A stretch of 64,000 nucleotides of DNA from Chelativorans multitrophicus (lineage in GTDB: Bacteria; Pseudomonadota; Alphaproteobacteria; Rhizobiales; Rhizobiaceae). Location: NCBI RefSeq assembly GCF_011317445.1, contig NZ_JAAAPL010000003.1, positions 1 to 64,000 of the forward strand, in the 5' to 3' direction. Both the position numbers and the translations under genes were made by a program. Positions 8,902-17,114 of this stretch are shown piece after piece; position 1 is the first letter of the stretch, and every line of letters begins with the position of its first letter. The notes beneath the pieces are model-generated. The model worked only from the letters and a program-made list of their open reading frames with translations, was not told the origin of the DNA and did not search any database.

Positions 8902-10665
8902 TCAGATCCCCAGATCGCGTTTGCGGCCGAGGCTCCAGTCGATGCCGCCGCCTGCCTTCGCGACGCCCGAGATATGCTGGCCGAGCTTCTTTTCGATCTC
9001 GCGGGACCAGGGCACGAGTTGGAAGCCGAGCCCGTCGTCGATCATCGCGAAGCGGCCGGAGGACAGCGCAAGCTGCCGGCGATAGACGCCCGCGACATGC
9101 TCGCCGGCTTGGGCGAACTGATGGGACAGCCCGGTCTCGGCGGTTAGCTGCTCACCCACCGCATCAAGCTCCCGGCGCCGCAGCGTCGCCAAGAGGTTGC
9201 GTTGCAGGACGATGCGATGGTTTTCGCGGCGCGCGAGGCCCTCGTCCGCGAGATGCACGGCGCGCGCGTTCATCGCCTCGCGGACCTCGCGGCCGAAGCC
9301 GCCCATCGCGAGCGGCATGGTTTCGCGCTCTACGAGCCGGTGATCGAGCCACGTCGCGCCCGGCGCCGTGATCTGCTTTTGAAGGTCGAGGTCGGAGCGG
9401 TTGGCGAGCACCAGGGTCGGCCGTTCGTCGTTCGGAGAACCGAAGCGGCGCACCTCGACGACGCCGCCGATCTCGGGCGCGTGCTCGAAGGCTCCAACGC
9501 CGCGGAAGCGGACGTGATGGGCGCGACCGTCTGTGCCGTCGATCACGGCATAGGCTTCGCCTGTCAGCTCGTTGTGCAGGCCCTTGTCGACCAAGCGGCC
9601 GATGATCGGCGGACCGGCCTTGCCGGCGTCGATTACGAAGTCGGCGACACCGCGCTCGCGACCCTGCTCATAGAACGCGCGGTGCATGGTCTTGATGATG
9701 TCACCGCGCATCGACAGGTCGCGCAGGGTGCGTTCGGCCTCGAGCCCGACAACCCACTCGCCGGGGCCGGCCCGCGTGGCGAGGTCCATCGTTTCGAGAT
9801 GCTGGAGCCGGCCGACCATCAGACGGCGGATGTCCGGATCGGTGGGTCGTGGAGTATCCGGCCGCACGTCGATATAGCCTACGTCATCGGCGGCGATGCG
9901 GATCTCGACATCGATCCGCGTCCAGCGCTCTGCCGTCACCTCCCTTTCGAGTGCTGAGCGGATTTCGTGCTCGGGTTTCGGCCCCAGCTCGATCCCGGCC
10001 AACTCCTCGGCGCGTGATCGCAGGCCGTGGCTGATGTAGTCGCGAGAGATGACGAGGTCGGCGCCCGTCTGGTCGACGCCGCGCACGAGCAGATGAACGT
10101 GCGGGTTGTCGGTGTTCCAGTGATCGACGGCAACCCAGTCGAGGTCGGTTCCGAGGTCGGATTCCATCTGCTTGGCCAGATCGCGCGTGTAAGCCTTGAG
10201 GTCGGTCAGTTCGGCCGCGTCTTCGGGCGAGATGATGAAGCGAAAGTGGTGCCGGTCATCCTTGCAGCGCTCGGCAAAGCCGCGATCATCAGCCACGTCG
10301 GACTGGGCGTCGAACATGATGCCGTTCTCGCCGTCACGGCTCACGCCGTCGCGCTTGAGATAGTTAAGGTGCGCGGAGAGCGGCGCCGCACGGTAGGCAC
10401 GGCCGCTATGGCGGGCGATGCGGGCCTTGACCACGACGCGGCGATGGGAGCCGAACAAGCGCGTGCGGCTGAAGCTGTTCCTGCCGCGCCCGAAGGTCGA
10501 GCGGCCGCGATTGGACGCTCCTTTGCCGGACGCCTTGTAGCTCGATGTGTGGCCGACCTTCTGGGCAGCGCGCAGCACCTGGTTGAGGAAGCTCTTCTGA
10601 CGCGGCGCGCGGGTCGAGCGGATGCGCCCTGGACGGACGTTGAAATTGCGCTCGCCGTCACTCAT
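8902..10665 (-). CDS. VirD2-type relaxase (DUF3363 family, RlxS-like)
   Basis: 587-residue relaxase that nicks oriT and leads the transferred strand. The N-terminus is very basic. The conserved AYRAAPLSAHLNYLKRDGV segment is a candidate for the nicking-tyrosine region, and the metal-binding histidines are in DNPHVHLLVRGVDQ. The C-terminal half matches the DUF3363 part of the rhizobial RlxS type. I chose the start at 10663-10665 because GGGAGG lies 5 bp upstream. The frame is open further upstream but would run into the oriT-like region. Confidence 0.92.
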   Translation of the reverse strand: MSDGERNFNVRPGRIRSTRAPRQKSFLNQVLRAAQKVGHTSSYKASGKGASNRGRSTFGRGRNSFSRTRLFGSHRRVVVKARIARHSGRAYRAAPLSAHLNYLKRDGVSRDGENGIMFDAQSDVADDRGFAERCKDDRHHFRFIISPEDAAELTDLKAYTRDLAKQMESDLGTDLDWVAVDHWNTDNPHVHLLVRGVDQTGADLVISRDYISHGLRSRAEELAGIELGPKPEHEIRSALEREVTAERWTRIDVEIRIAADDVGYIDVRPDTPRPTDPDIRRLMVGRLQHLETMDLATRAGPGEWVVGLEAERTLRDLSMRGDIIKTMHRAFYEQGRERGVADFVIDAGKAGPPIIGRLVDKGLHNELTGEAYAVIDGTDGRAHHVRFRGVGAFEHAPEIGGVVEVRRFGSPNDERPTLVLANRSDLDLQKQITAPGATWLDHRLVERETMPLAMGGFGREVREAMNARAVHLADEGLARRENHRIVLQRNLLATLRRRELDAVGEQLTAETGLSHQFAQAGEHVAGVYRRQLALSSGRFAMIDDGLGFQLVPWSREIEKKLGQHISGVAKAGGGIDWSLGRKRDLGI

Positions 10666-10762
10666 GCCGGCCTCCCTCGGAGCGCTGGAAACGGGCTTGG
10701 GGTCGCGCAAGTCCCTGAAATTGCGATGAAATCGCATGGCCGTGGCACGCGGCCCGACCGAC

Positions 10763-10855
10763 CGGCACGCCAAAAGCCATGCGATAGCAATGGCTTACAG
10801 CAAAATGGCGTGCCGCTTTTATCTCGCCCTCCGACTGTCGTGACCCCGAGGTCAC
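10763..10855. other. Candidate oriT: nested inverted repeats upstream of the relaxase gene
   Basis: In the 250-bp gap before the relaxase gene, a perfect 10-bp inverted repeat (CGGCACGCCA at 10763-10772, complement at 10806-10815) encloses a second perfect 7-bp repeat (AAGCCAT at 10774-10780, ATGGCTT at 10790-10796). A separate hairpin GTGACC/GGTCAC follows at 10840-10855. Intergenic inverted repeats next to the relaxase gene are the usual form of an oriT. I see no recognised nic consensus, so the call is positional and structural. Confidence 0.5.
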
Positions 10856-10915
10856 CCGTCCCTTCCGTCCTTCCTTCCCAGCCATGCGCCGGCGCGCGCG
10901 AAGGTGCGAAGCGGG

Positions 10916-11638
10916 TCATGGCTGGACTCCGTCGCCTGCACGGGGGACGAAGATGGTCTCGCTCGGCTCCGGATCGGCCGATTCCGCAGGCGAGTGAGGC
11001 GCTGTCGGAACGGCGTCGAAGCCCGTAACGAACAATGGTGCTTCACGCCAATCGGCCGGAACGGGAGGACGCGAAATCACGCCCTCGGGCAGCGGTTCGC
11101 GGCCGAGAATAGGGGCGAGCGCGGTGACGTATGCGCGCGTCTCGGCCGGCAGGGGGCGGCCCGTGGAGAGGTATTCGTCGTAGCGGCCGGGCCCGGCATT
11201 GTACGCGGCGAGCATCGCACCGACATTGCCGTAAAGGTCCCACATCTCGCGGAGATATGCGGCGCCGGCCATGATGTTGTCGCGCGCCGCGAACGGGTTG
11301 TCGCCAAACCGATAGCGCACGCGCAGCTCGGCCCAGGTGTCCGGCATGACCTGCATCAATCCCCGCGCGCCAGCCGAGGAAACGGCGCGCTGATCGCCAG
11401 CGCTTTCCGCGTCGAGCACGGCCGCGATCCACAGCGCGGGCATGCCGAAACGCTGTGCGGCCTCGGCGATAAATGCCGCGTAGGGACCGCCGATTTCGGG
11501 GCGCTCGACCGGCACGGTCTGCGCCATGGTGACCGGCGGCGGAGCGATGGCGAGCACAAGGCCGGTAAGTAGGAGGGAGGCGATGTGGCGACGACCGCCG
11601 CACTGCCTGCCTGCCTGCCCGATGCAGAGAACCGGCAT
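10916..11638 (-). CDS. Lytic transglycosylase (VirB1-like)
   Basis: 240-residue SLT-fold peptidoglycan hydrolase that opens the wall for the transfer apparatus. A hydrophobic signal segment lies near residues 20-40 (ASLLLTGLVLAIAPPP). The catalytic Glu is in AAVLDAESAGD and is followed by the family motifs GARGLMQVMPDTW, NIMAGAAYLREM and AAYNAGPGRYDEY. It starts 3 bp after the DUF736 gene, so the two are likely co-transcribed. Confidence 0.92.
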   Translation of the reverse strand: MPVLCIGQAGRQCGGRRHIASLLLTGLVLAIAPPPVTMAQTVPVERPEIGGPYAAFIAEAAQRFGMPALWIAAVLDAESAGDQRAVSSAGARGLMQVMPDTWAELRVRYRFGDNPFAARDNIMAGAAYLREMWDLYGNVGAMLAAYNAGPGRYDEYLSTGRPLPAETRAYVTALAPILGREPLPEGVISRPPVPADWREAPLFVTGFDAVPTAPHSPAESADPEPSETIFVPRAGDGVQP

Positions 11639-11641
11639 AGC

Positions 11642-11983
11642 TCAGTCCTGCTTGGGTTGCTTTTTCGGGGGGAACCAGCGGACCGACCAGGTCTGGCCTT
11701 GCTCGTCGGTCTGGAACATATGCCCCCGGATAGGCGACCCGAACATCGGGTCTTCGAGCAGAATGTTGTATCCGGTTCCGGCCTGCTCGCCGGTGCGCTT
11801 CCATGCTGCGCCGAAGGGGCCGTGCTTATTGGCAAGCCAGATGCGGTACTCCGGGTAGTCTGTGTCGCTGTCCGGGTTCGGGTTCTCGACGGGCAGCATG
11901 AGGAGTTCCCGGTCGAGCGTCAGGGTCTTGAGGCTGCCCGAAAAACCCTCCTCGTTGCGGACAAATTTTAGGATGATCGCCAT
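11642..11983 (-). CDS. DUF736 family protein
   Basis: 113 residues. The pattern MAIILKFVRNEEGFSGSLKTL, then NPDSDTDYPEYRIW and a C-terminal RGHMFQTDEQGQTWSVRW, is that of DUF736, short cytoplasmic proteins carried by many alphaproteobacterial conjugative elements. Function is unknown. It lies between traF and the transglycosylase gene, all in the same direction. Confidence 0.88.
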   Translation of the reverse strand: MAIILKFVRNEEGFSGSLKTLTLDRELLMLPVENPNPDSDTDYPEYRIWLANKHGPFGAAWKRTGEQAGTGYNILLEDPMFGSPIRGHMFQTDEQGQTWSVRWFPPKKQPKQD

Positions 11984-12019
11984 GAGAATGCTCCTTTGCG
12001 GTGGCGGTTGCGGAAGGGA

Positions 12020-12580
12020 TCAGGGTTGGAGAGCCGGATCGGCCGCCCGCCATCGGAAGCGGCCGTCGCCGGTCTCGTCGGTCCAGACAGGGATGACGCG
12101 GGCGGTGATCGAGCTAGTGGGAAGCGGACCGAAATACCGGCCATCGAAGCTGTCGGAGGCGTCCCAGTTCATCAGGAACACCTCGTTTTCGCCGAGCTGC
12201 CGGCAGCCTTGCCAGGACGGCAGAGGGCGGCCCAGCGCATCTTGATTGCGGGCCTCGCCATAGGCGTGGCCATAGGCGATGATCGTCGTTCCATGCCGGC
12301 AGACAACGGTGCCCGAGACTGCGAGGACACGTTTGATGAGCGGAACGTTGCGTGCGAGATAGCCGCGCTCCGCGAGGAACTCGGCGAGCGGTTCTGGCGG
12401 CGCCACAGCGACGAGATCGGCGACGTCGACCTGACCGACCGGCTCGATGCCGTAGAGCCCGATCGGCACACTCGCCGAGGTGTTCCAGATGAAGCGCGGC
12501 CCGTGGCCGGTCCACGTTGGCGCGGCCACCAACGCGGTGCCCGCGAGCATGACGACAAGCGTGAGGCGGCGCGGGCTCAT
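12020..12580 (-). CDS. traF: TraF-like S26 signal peptidase
   Basis: 186-residue membrane serine peptidase. In plasmid systems TraF matures the pilin into its cyclic form. One N-terminal membrane helix (LTLVVMLAGTALVAAP) precedes the active-site Ser region FIWNTSASVPIGLY. The Lys of the dyad is in VPLIKRVLAVSGTVVC. The end FLMNWDASDSFDGRYFGPLP is typical of the S26C/TraF group. The start overlaps the upstream methylase stop by 4 bp. Confidence 0.93.
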   Translation of the reverse strand: MSPRRLTLVVMLAGTALVAAPTWTGHGPRFIWNTSASVPIGLYGIEPVGQVDVADLVAVAPPEPLAEFLAERGYLARNVPLIKRVLAVSGTVVCRHGTTIIAYGHAYGEARNQDALGRPLPSWQGCRQLGENEVFLMNWDASDSFDGRYFGPLPTSSITARVIPVWTDETGDGRFRWRAADPALQP

Positions 12581-13407
12581 CGCTCGATCTCCCCTCGCAG
12601 AGTGGATTTCGGGCCGCCGCCGCAGAGCGGCAGGACTGAGGCGATGCGCGTGCGCGCCCTTTCCGCCATCGCGCCGTCGATCTCGCAGCCGAGATAGTTT
12701 CGTCCGGTCAGCCGGCAGGCTTCACCGGCGGAACCCGAACCGGCGAACCAGTCTCCAACCAGGCCGCCCGGCGGGCAGCTCGTGCGGATCAGGATTTCCA
12801 GAAGCGCGGAAGGTTTTTCGGTCGGATGAATGGCGCGTCCGTGCGTGTTGCGCACGTAGATGACGGAACGCATGATGCGCGGCCCGCCGTCGTGGCTGAC
12901 ATAGTGGCCGGCGTCGATATGGCCGGTGTGCGGCGGGCGCTGCTTGCGTCGCACGGTGCGCGCCGTTGCATCCGGCGTCGTCTGGACGTCGTTGTAGATG
13001 TCGCGCCAAGGCGTCTCTGCCGGGTAGAACTGGACGACGATTTCGTGGACGCGTTTGAAGCGATCTGAGTGGAAGCTGGTGCCGTTCTGCTTCTCCCAGA
13101 CGATTTCCTGTGCGAGACGGAACCCGGCGTCGGCGAACAGATCGGCGGTCGCCATGAAGGAGCGCAGCGATCCGAACACCCAAAGCGAGCCGCTGTGCCT
13201 CAGCGCCGCGCGCGCGAGCGGCAACCAGCCCGAGACACGCCGGTCCCAGCCCAAGGAAGTGTCGCCGTAGGGCGGATCGGCGAGGATCATGTCGAACGGG
13301 CCGTGTGCCGGCATAAGGTCGCGACAATCCCCGGTCAGGAGCGACGCAGCATGATCCTGCGGCTGCGTCGACAGGAGATCGGAACGATCCGGGCGGCGCG
13401 GGATCAT
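12577..13407 (-). CDS. Orphan site-specific DNA methyltransferase (DPPY type)
   Basis: 276 residues. The catalytic motif FDMILADPPYGDTSLGWD lies near residue 40, and the AdoMet-binding motif VGDWFAGSGSAGEA lies near the C-terminus. This order (motif IV before motif I) is that of beta-class amino-methyltransferases (N6-adenine or N4-cytosine). No restriction gene is adjacent, so it is an orphan, perhaps used for self-protection of the element or for methylation-dependent control. It is coupled by 4 bp on both sides (DUF2840 upstream, traF downstream). Confidence 0.9.
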   Translation of the reverse strand: MIPRRPDRSDLLSTQPQDHAASLLTGDCRDLMPAHGPFDMILADPPYGDTSLGWDRRVSGWLPLARAALRHSGSLWVFGSLRSFMATADLFADAGFRLAQEIVWEKQNGTSFHSDRFKRVHEIVVQFYPAETPWRDIYNDVQTTPDATARTVRRKQRPPHTGHIDAGHYVSHDGGPRIMRSVIYVRNTHGRAIHPTEKPSALLEILIRTSCPPGGLVGDWFAGSGSAGEACRLTGRNYLGCEIDGAMAERARTRIASVLPLCGGGPKSTLRGEIER

Positions 13408-13907
13408 GGCGCGATCGCCCGCCGAAGAAGCCAGAGCTGGTGTCGTTCGAGCGTATAGGCCCGCGGCTCCTGACCGACCATCAGGCGGTTGTGGAGATGC
13501 CGCCAGTGGTCGGGTGCGACATCGGCCGGATCGAGACCGAGGGCCTCGACGGCGTCGATGGCGAGCAACACCTTTTCGACCTTGGGCCAGCCCTTGACCG
13601 ACAGCAGCAGTTCGCCGCCGCGCCGCACGAATGGCAGCGTCTGATAGGCTTCGCCGGGACGCACCGTTCGGGCAATGTCGATGCGCGAGACGACCGTTCC
13701 GAACTCGTTTGATGCCCAGCGGACGAATGCGATGACGCTATCCGGCGCGAAGCTGGCGATGCGACGAAAGCGGTCGATGCGCTGCTCGGTGGTCGGATGG
13801 CCGAAGCGAAGCCAGTGCTCGACGCGGCCTTCGCGCCACGTCAGCTCCACATGGGTTAGGTGCGGGGCAGCCTTGTAGGCGGCGCGAACATCGGCGGGAG
13901 GGATCAT
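13404..13907 (-). CDS. DUF2840 family protein
   Basis: 167 residues that fit DUF2840, a family confined largely to alphaproteobacterial conjugative elements. The features are THVELTWREGRVEHWLRFG near the start, a central WASNEFGTVVSRIDI and a C-terminal DHWRHLHNRLMVG. The biochemical role is unknown. It is translationally coupled (4 bp overlap) to repA upstream and to the methylase downstream, which suggests a shared operon with the replication initiator. Confidence 0.85.
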   Translation of the reverse strand: MIPPADVRAAYKAAPHLTHVELTWREGRVEHWLRFGHPTTEQRIDRFRRIASFAPDSVIAFVRWASNEFGTVVSRIDIARTVRPGEAYQTLPFVRRGGELLLSVKGWPKVEKVLLAIDAVEALGLDPADVAPDHWRHLHNRLMVGQEPRAYTLERHQLWLLRRAIAP

Positions 13908-15034
13908 CGTTCCCCTCCCGGTGTGGTCCCAAGGGGCGCGTCCGTCTCATCGTGATCGTCGCGGTGGACGCCGAAGGCGCTGCGGATGCAGCCGTCTTCC
14001 CCGCTTTTCCGGCCCAGAAGAAAGTTAGAATCTTTGTTAGACTCTTTGTTAAGGGCCGGAATCGCACTTTCGGGCCAGAGACTTAGCTGGGGTTTGTGCG
14101 CCTGATCTCCCGATAGGGTTGCGCCTGATCTCCCGATAGTGCGTGCGCCTGATCTCCCGATGGTTTCCACAGCACCGTCCACAGGGCGGCGGCGATCTCC
14201 AAAGGGGAGGATGCGCAGCATCTCACGGCGACCGTCGCGTTCGATGCGCAGGCGATATCCCGGCAGCGGCTGACGCGCTGCTATGCGGCGAATGTCGAGG
14301 GCAAAATCAGAGACGCGGGCGAGACTGCCGGACTTCTCGTGAAGGTGTGGAAGGTCGAACAGCCAGCCATGCGCCTGATGGCCCGCATGCTTGCGCGCGA
14401 CGCGGTAAAGCCAGCGTTCAATGCCGCCCCTGAGCCGAAAATAGGCGGGGTCGATCGCCAGCACCAGCGAGCGGTCGACGACGCCGCGATAGAACCAGTC
14501 GGGCAGGACGAACTCCATGCCTTCGACGCGGCCCGAATGCGTCGTCAGCTCCTCCCATTCGTTCACCCACGAGAATTGGTGGCGTCGCCAGTGTTCGCCC
14601 TGGCGGATGGTCGTGCGCACCGCCGTCGATTGCAGACGGGTCAGCGCCGCCTTCAGCAGGCGATAGTCGCTGGCGCCGGTCTCGCGACCGATTGCGGTGA
14701 GCAGGTGATAGGGCGTGAAGCGCAGGAACCGCGATGTCGTAAGGCCGTCGTTTTGCGCCTCGACAATCTGGCTGGCGGCCCAGATGAGCACGTCCGCGTC
14801 CCAGATCGTCGCCATGCCGTGTTGCGCCACGGCGTAAACCTCGACACGCACGTCGCCCGCCTCGTAAAGGATCGGGCGCGTGCGCCGCGATTTTGCGAGC
14901 GAAAAGAAGGGTCGCTCCATAAGGTCGCGCTGGTCGCGCGGCGCGGCGGCGCCGGACGCGACCACGAATGGGTCGAGCGTGGCGCGCTCGGATGGGTTAA
15001 GGCGACGACGCGGCACGGTCGCCTCAGCGCGCAT
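13904..15034 (-). CDS. repA: Replication initiator protein A (RepA/RPA family)
   Basis: 376 residues. The segment RPFFSLAKSRRTRPILYEA and the winged-helix region YHLLTAIGRETGASDYRLLKAALTRL identify the RPA replication-initiator family used by many alphaproteobacterial elements. It may support rolling or extrachromosomal replication of the excised circle (inference). The ATG at 15032-15034 overlaps the excisionase stop by 11 bp. The frame is open 39 codons further upstream, but that part is antisense to the excisionase region. The tail around residues 330-375 is low-complexity and variable. Confidence 0.85.
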   Translation of the reverse strand: MRAEATVPRRRLNPSERATLDPFVVASGAAAPRDQRDLMERPFFSLAKSRRTRPILYEAGDVRVEVYAVAQHGMATIWDADVLIWAASQIVEAQNDGLTTSRFLRFTPYHLLTAIGRETGASDYRLLKAALTRLQSTAVRTTIRQGEHWRRHQFSWVNEWEELTTHSGRVEGMEFVLPDWFYRGVVDRSLVLAIDPAYFRLRGGIERWLYRVARKHAGHQAHGWLFDLPHLHEKSGSLARVSDFALDIRRIAARQPLPGYRLRIERDGRREMLRILPFGDRRRPVDGAVETIGRSGARTIGRSGATLSGDQAHKPQLSLWPESAIPALNKESNKDSNFLLGRKSGEDGCIRSAFGVHRDDHDETDAPLGTTPGGER

Positions 15035-15305
15035 AGCGGCCGGAATGAGCCGGCGGGTGTGGATCGTGGCGCTTGGCCGGCAGCACGGTCCCGCGCGGGT
15101 CCGATGTTGAGGTGACAGCGCCGCGATCGGCCCACGCTTCGAGGTCGTCAACGGCGTAGACGACGCGGCCGCCGAGTTTTCGGTAGGCGGGGCCCGTGCC
15201 GTAGGTCCGATGTTTTTCGAGGGTGCGGGGCGACAGGCCGAGAAACGCGGCCGCTTCCTTGGTGCGCAGAAAGCGCGGCGGCAATGCCGCTATTTTGGTG
15301 GACAT
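15024..15305 (-). CDS. AlpA/MerR-type excisionase-like DNA-binding protein (RdfS-like)
   Basis: 93 residues with a winged helix-turn-helix: RFLRTKEAAAFLGLSPRTLE, then GPAYRKLGGRVVYAVDDLEAW. This is the AlpA/recombination-directionality-factor fold. It sits at the head of the repA-DUF2840-methylase-traF run and just downstream of the fseA-like genes. That matches the place of rdfS in ICEMlSymR7A, where the product drives excision. Its function here is inferred from fold and order. Confidence 0.85.
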   Translation of the reverse strand: MSTKIAALPPRFLRTKEAAAFLGLSPRTLEKHRTYGTGPAYRKLGGRVVYAVDDLEAWADRGAVTSTSDPRGTVLPAKRHDPHPPAHSGRYAR

Positions 15306-15564
15306 GATCGGGCCTCCGTGGGTTCGTCAGGAGCCGCTGCCGACTGGCGGCGGATGGAGGCCACGGTGGCGAAGGAAGGTCGCGAGGGGGGAGGACGCAG
15401 TTAGGGGGTGCCTAGTTCGAACACCCATGTCGCCATTGAAGAAACGGTGGGGCGGCCAGAGGCCGTCCGCGTCTATGGCATGACATCACGCGAGCCGCGT
15501 GCAGCGACTGCGAGGAAGATGGTGGGGAATATCTGGTAGATCGGATGCGGCGAACGCGGTGGGC

Positions 15565-15846
15565 TCAGGCGACTTCGCGGATGCGCAGCTCGACATGGAG
15601 ACCGGCGGAGGCCGCCATGTTGACGAGCGTGTCCAGCGCGAACAGGTCGATCTTGCCCCGCACGAGATCGGACACGCGCGGCTGCGTGACGCCGAATACC
15701 TTGGCCGCGTCGGACTGGCTCATGCCGGTGCGGTCGATATGGTCCTTCAGGGCCATCATCAGCGCCGATCGGAGCTTCATATTCTCGGCCGCGGCGGGCG
15801 TGTCTTCGATGGCGTCCCACACGCTCTGGAAGCGGTTCTTGCTCAT
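15565..15846 (-). CDS. higA: HigA-type XRE antitoxin
   Basis: 93 residues with a clear XRE helix-turn-helix: MSQSDAAKVFGVTQPRVSDL followed by VRGKIDLFALDTLVNMAAS. It should neutralise the toxin encoded upstream and repress the shared promoter. The start ATG at 15844-15846 shares one base with the toxin stop (TGATG), so the pair is translationally coupled. The toxin-first order is the HigBA arrangement. Confidence 0.92.
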   Translation of the reverse strand: MSKNRFQSVWDAIEDTPAAAENMKLRSALMMALKDHIDRTGMSQSDAAKVFGVTQPRVSDLVRGKIDLFALDTLVNMAASAGLHVELRIREVA

Positions 15847-16181
15847 CAGCCCAGCTCCTTCATCAAGTCCCGATACCGGCGCACGGCGAGTTCGAGATCG
15901 GTCTTTGCGGTGCGCTGCGTCTTCTTCTGGAAGCAATGCAGCACATAGATCGCATCGGCAAACTTCGCGATGTAGATGACGCGGAACGCGCCAGCCGCAT
16001 CGCGTATTCTGATCTCCTGAACGCCCTGCCCGATGGGGGGCATCGGCTTCCAGTCGTCGGGCTGGCGACCGTTCTGGACCTGATCCAGTTGGTGACCAGC
16101 CTCCCGTCGCGCCGAGGTGGGGAATGCGCGCAGATCGTCGAGGGCGCTGCCCCGGAACTCGACAGGCTTTGGCTCAGGCAT
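15846..16181 (-). CDS. higB: HigB/RelE-superfamily (Gp49-like) toxin
   Basis: 111 residues of the phage Gp49-like/HigB mRNA-interferase family. Key stretches are VQEIRIRDAAGAFRVIYIAK and IYVLHCFQKKTQRTAKTDLE, with the K-K-T-Q-R motif near the end. The start at 16179-16181 is preceded by a perfect 16-bp palindrome. The pair probably stabilises the element in its host (family knowledge). It sits between the fseA-like genes and the excisionase gene. Confidence 0.92.
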   Translation of the reverse strand: MPEPKPVEFRGSALDDLRAFPTSARREAGHQLDQVQNGRQPDDWKPMPPIGQGVQEIRIRDAAGAFRVIYIAKFADAIYVLHCFQKKTQRTAKTDLELAVRRYRDLMKELG

Positions 16182-16191
16182 CTCGTTCTCT

Positions 16192-16207
16192 ATACAAAAT
16201 TTTGTAT
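16192..16207. promoter_or_regulatory. Perfect palindromic operator of the HigBA pair
   Basis: ATACAAAATTTTGTAT is a perfect 16-bp palindrome 10 bp upstream of the toxin start codon. It is AT-only apart from one C and one G, in otherwise GC-rich DNA. This is the expected place and form of the operator bound by the HigA dimer. Confidence 0.8.
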
Positions 16208-16232
16208 GGATGGGCAAGACACTGCATCACGG

Positions 16233-16784
16233 TCAGGCGGGACGGCGTCGCTGGCGCAGGAGCCGCCGATAGCCTCCCGAGATCATGGCCCGTCCGTCGC
16301 GCACGAGCCGGTTGACGCGGCCCCGCCAGGGCGAGGTTTTCCACGGATGCTCGGCTATGCGGGAGGGACCGAACAGCACCTCGGCGATCTCCCGCAAGCT
16401 GGCCTGCTCCGCGCGACCGTCGACCGCCTGAAGCATGAGGCGCAGCTTTCGGCGCTGCTGCACCGTCAGGCGCCGATCAGCCGGAAGGGGCCGACCGATG
16501 AGCGCTCGCCAGAACCGCTCGATCTCCGCAAGACGATCGAGCGCGTCGGCGTCAAGCAGCACGAGGGCGGCCAATGGCGCGCCAGGTGACGTCCCACCAA
16601 GGACGAGGAGCTGAATGTCAGCTCCGGGCCCACGATAGCGCAGATGCAGCCCATCGGATGCAGCAATCGCGCCGCCGAGATCGAGCGCAGCGGGGGCCCC
16701 GCCGACAGGAAATTCAGGAGGCACCGCCACGAGCGGCAGCACGCCGCTGTGGCTCTCGGCCGACCAGAGGACGAGCTGATCCAC
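16233..16784 (-). CDS. DUF2285 protein; C-terminal half of an FseA-like excision activator
   Basis: 183 residues from a GTG at 16782-16784. The C-terminal DUF2285 fold reads LTVQQRRKLRLMLQAVDGRA, then SLREIAEVLFGPSRI and LVRDGRAMISGGYRRLLR. The frame stays open upstream of the GTG to a TGA near 16835. There it encodes DFPARPSHTWVDQLVLW, the natural continuation of the DUF6499 product in the overlapping frame. In ICEMlSymR7A the two equivalent genes (msi172, msi171) are joined by a +1 ribosomal frameshift to make FseA, the activator of rdfS. The same geometry is seen here. Confidence 0.85.
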   Translation of the reverse strand: MDQLVLWSAESHSGVLPLVAVPPEFPVGGAPAALDLGGAIAASDGLHLRYRGPGADIQLLVLGGTSPGAPLAALVLLDADALDRLAEIERFWRALIGRPLPADRRLTVQQRRKLRLMLQAVDGRAEQASLREIAEVLFGPSRIAEHPWKTSPWRGRVNRLVRDGRAMISGGYRRLLRQRRRPA

Positions 16785-17004
16785 CCAGGTATGGGACGGC
16801 CTCGCCGGGAAATCGCAACCCCCAGCGGCGCTGGATCACCTCCTCAAGATCGTTCATGTCCGGCGCCTCGCGCAGGAGCGTTTCGTAGTCGTGTTGATAG
16901 TGTGCGTTGCGACGCAACCATTCCCAAGCGAAACCGGCGGCCGGCACATGGTCGAGGTAATCGTAGGCGGCCTCGTCTCGCCATTGGGATGTATCGGGAA
17001 CCAT
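16714..17004 (-). CDS. DUF6499 protein; N-terminal half of an FseA-like excision activator
   Basis: 96 residues. The DUF6499 domain (SQWRDEAAYDYLDHVPAAGF, EWLRRNAHYQHDYETLL, IQRRWGLRFP) is complete. After FP the product reads into a short unrelated tail ending at 16714. A shift of +1 near the codons CGA TTT CCC GGC (16804-16815) would join it to the DUF2285 frame. Alone it would be a truncated non-activating form, as for the unshifted msi172 product. Confidence 0.85.
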   Translation of the reverse strand: MVPDTSQWRDEAAYDYLDHVPAAGFAWEWLRRNAHYQHDYETLLREAPDMNDLEEVIQRRWGLRFPGEAVPYLGGSARPLVGREPQRRAAARGGAS

Positions 17005-17114
17005 CGGTCTCCTCCCCGAAATCTATACATCCGAAGGTTGATTGATTCCGAGGCACCGCGTGTCTGGGAAGCCAACGGCGGCGCAACACGTGTTGAATGC
17101 GGAACAACGCCCGT

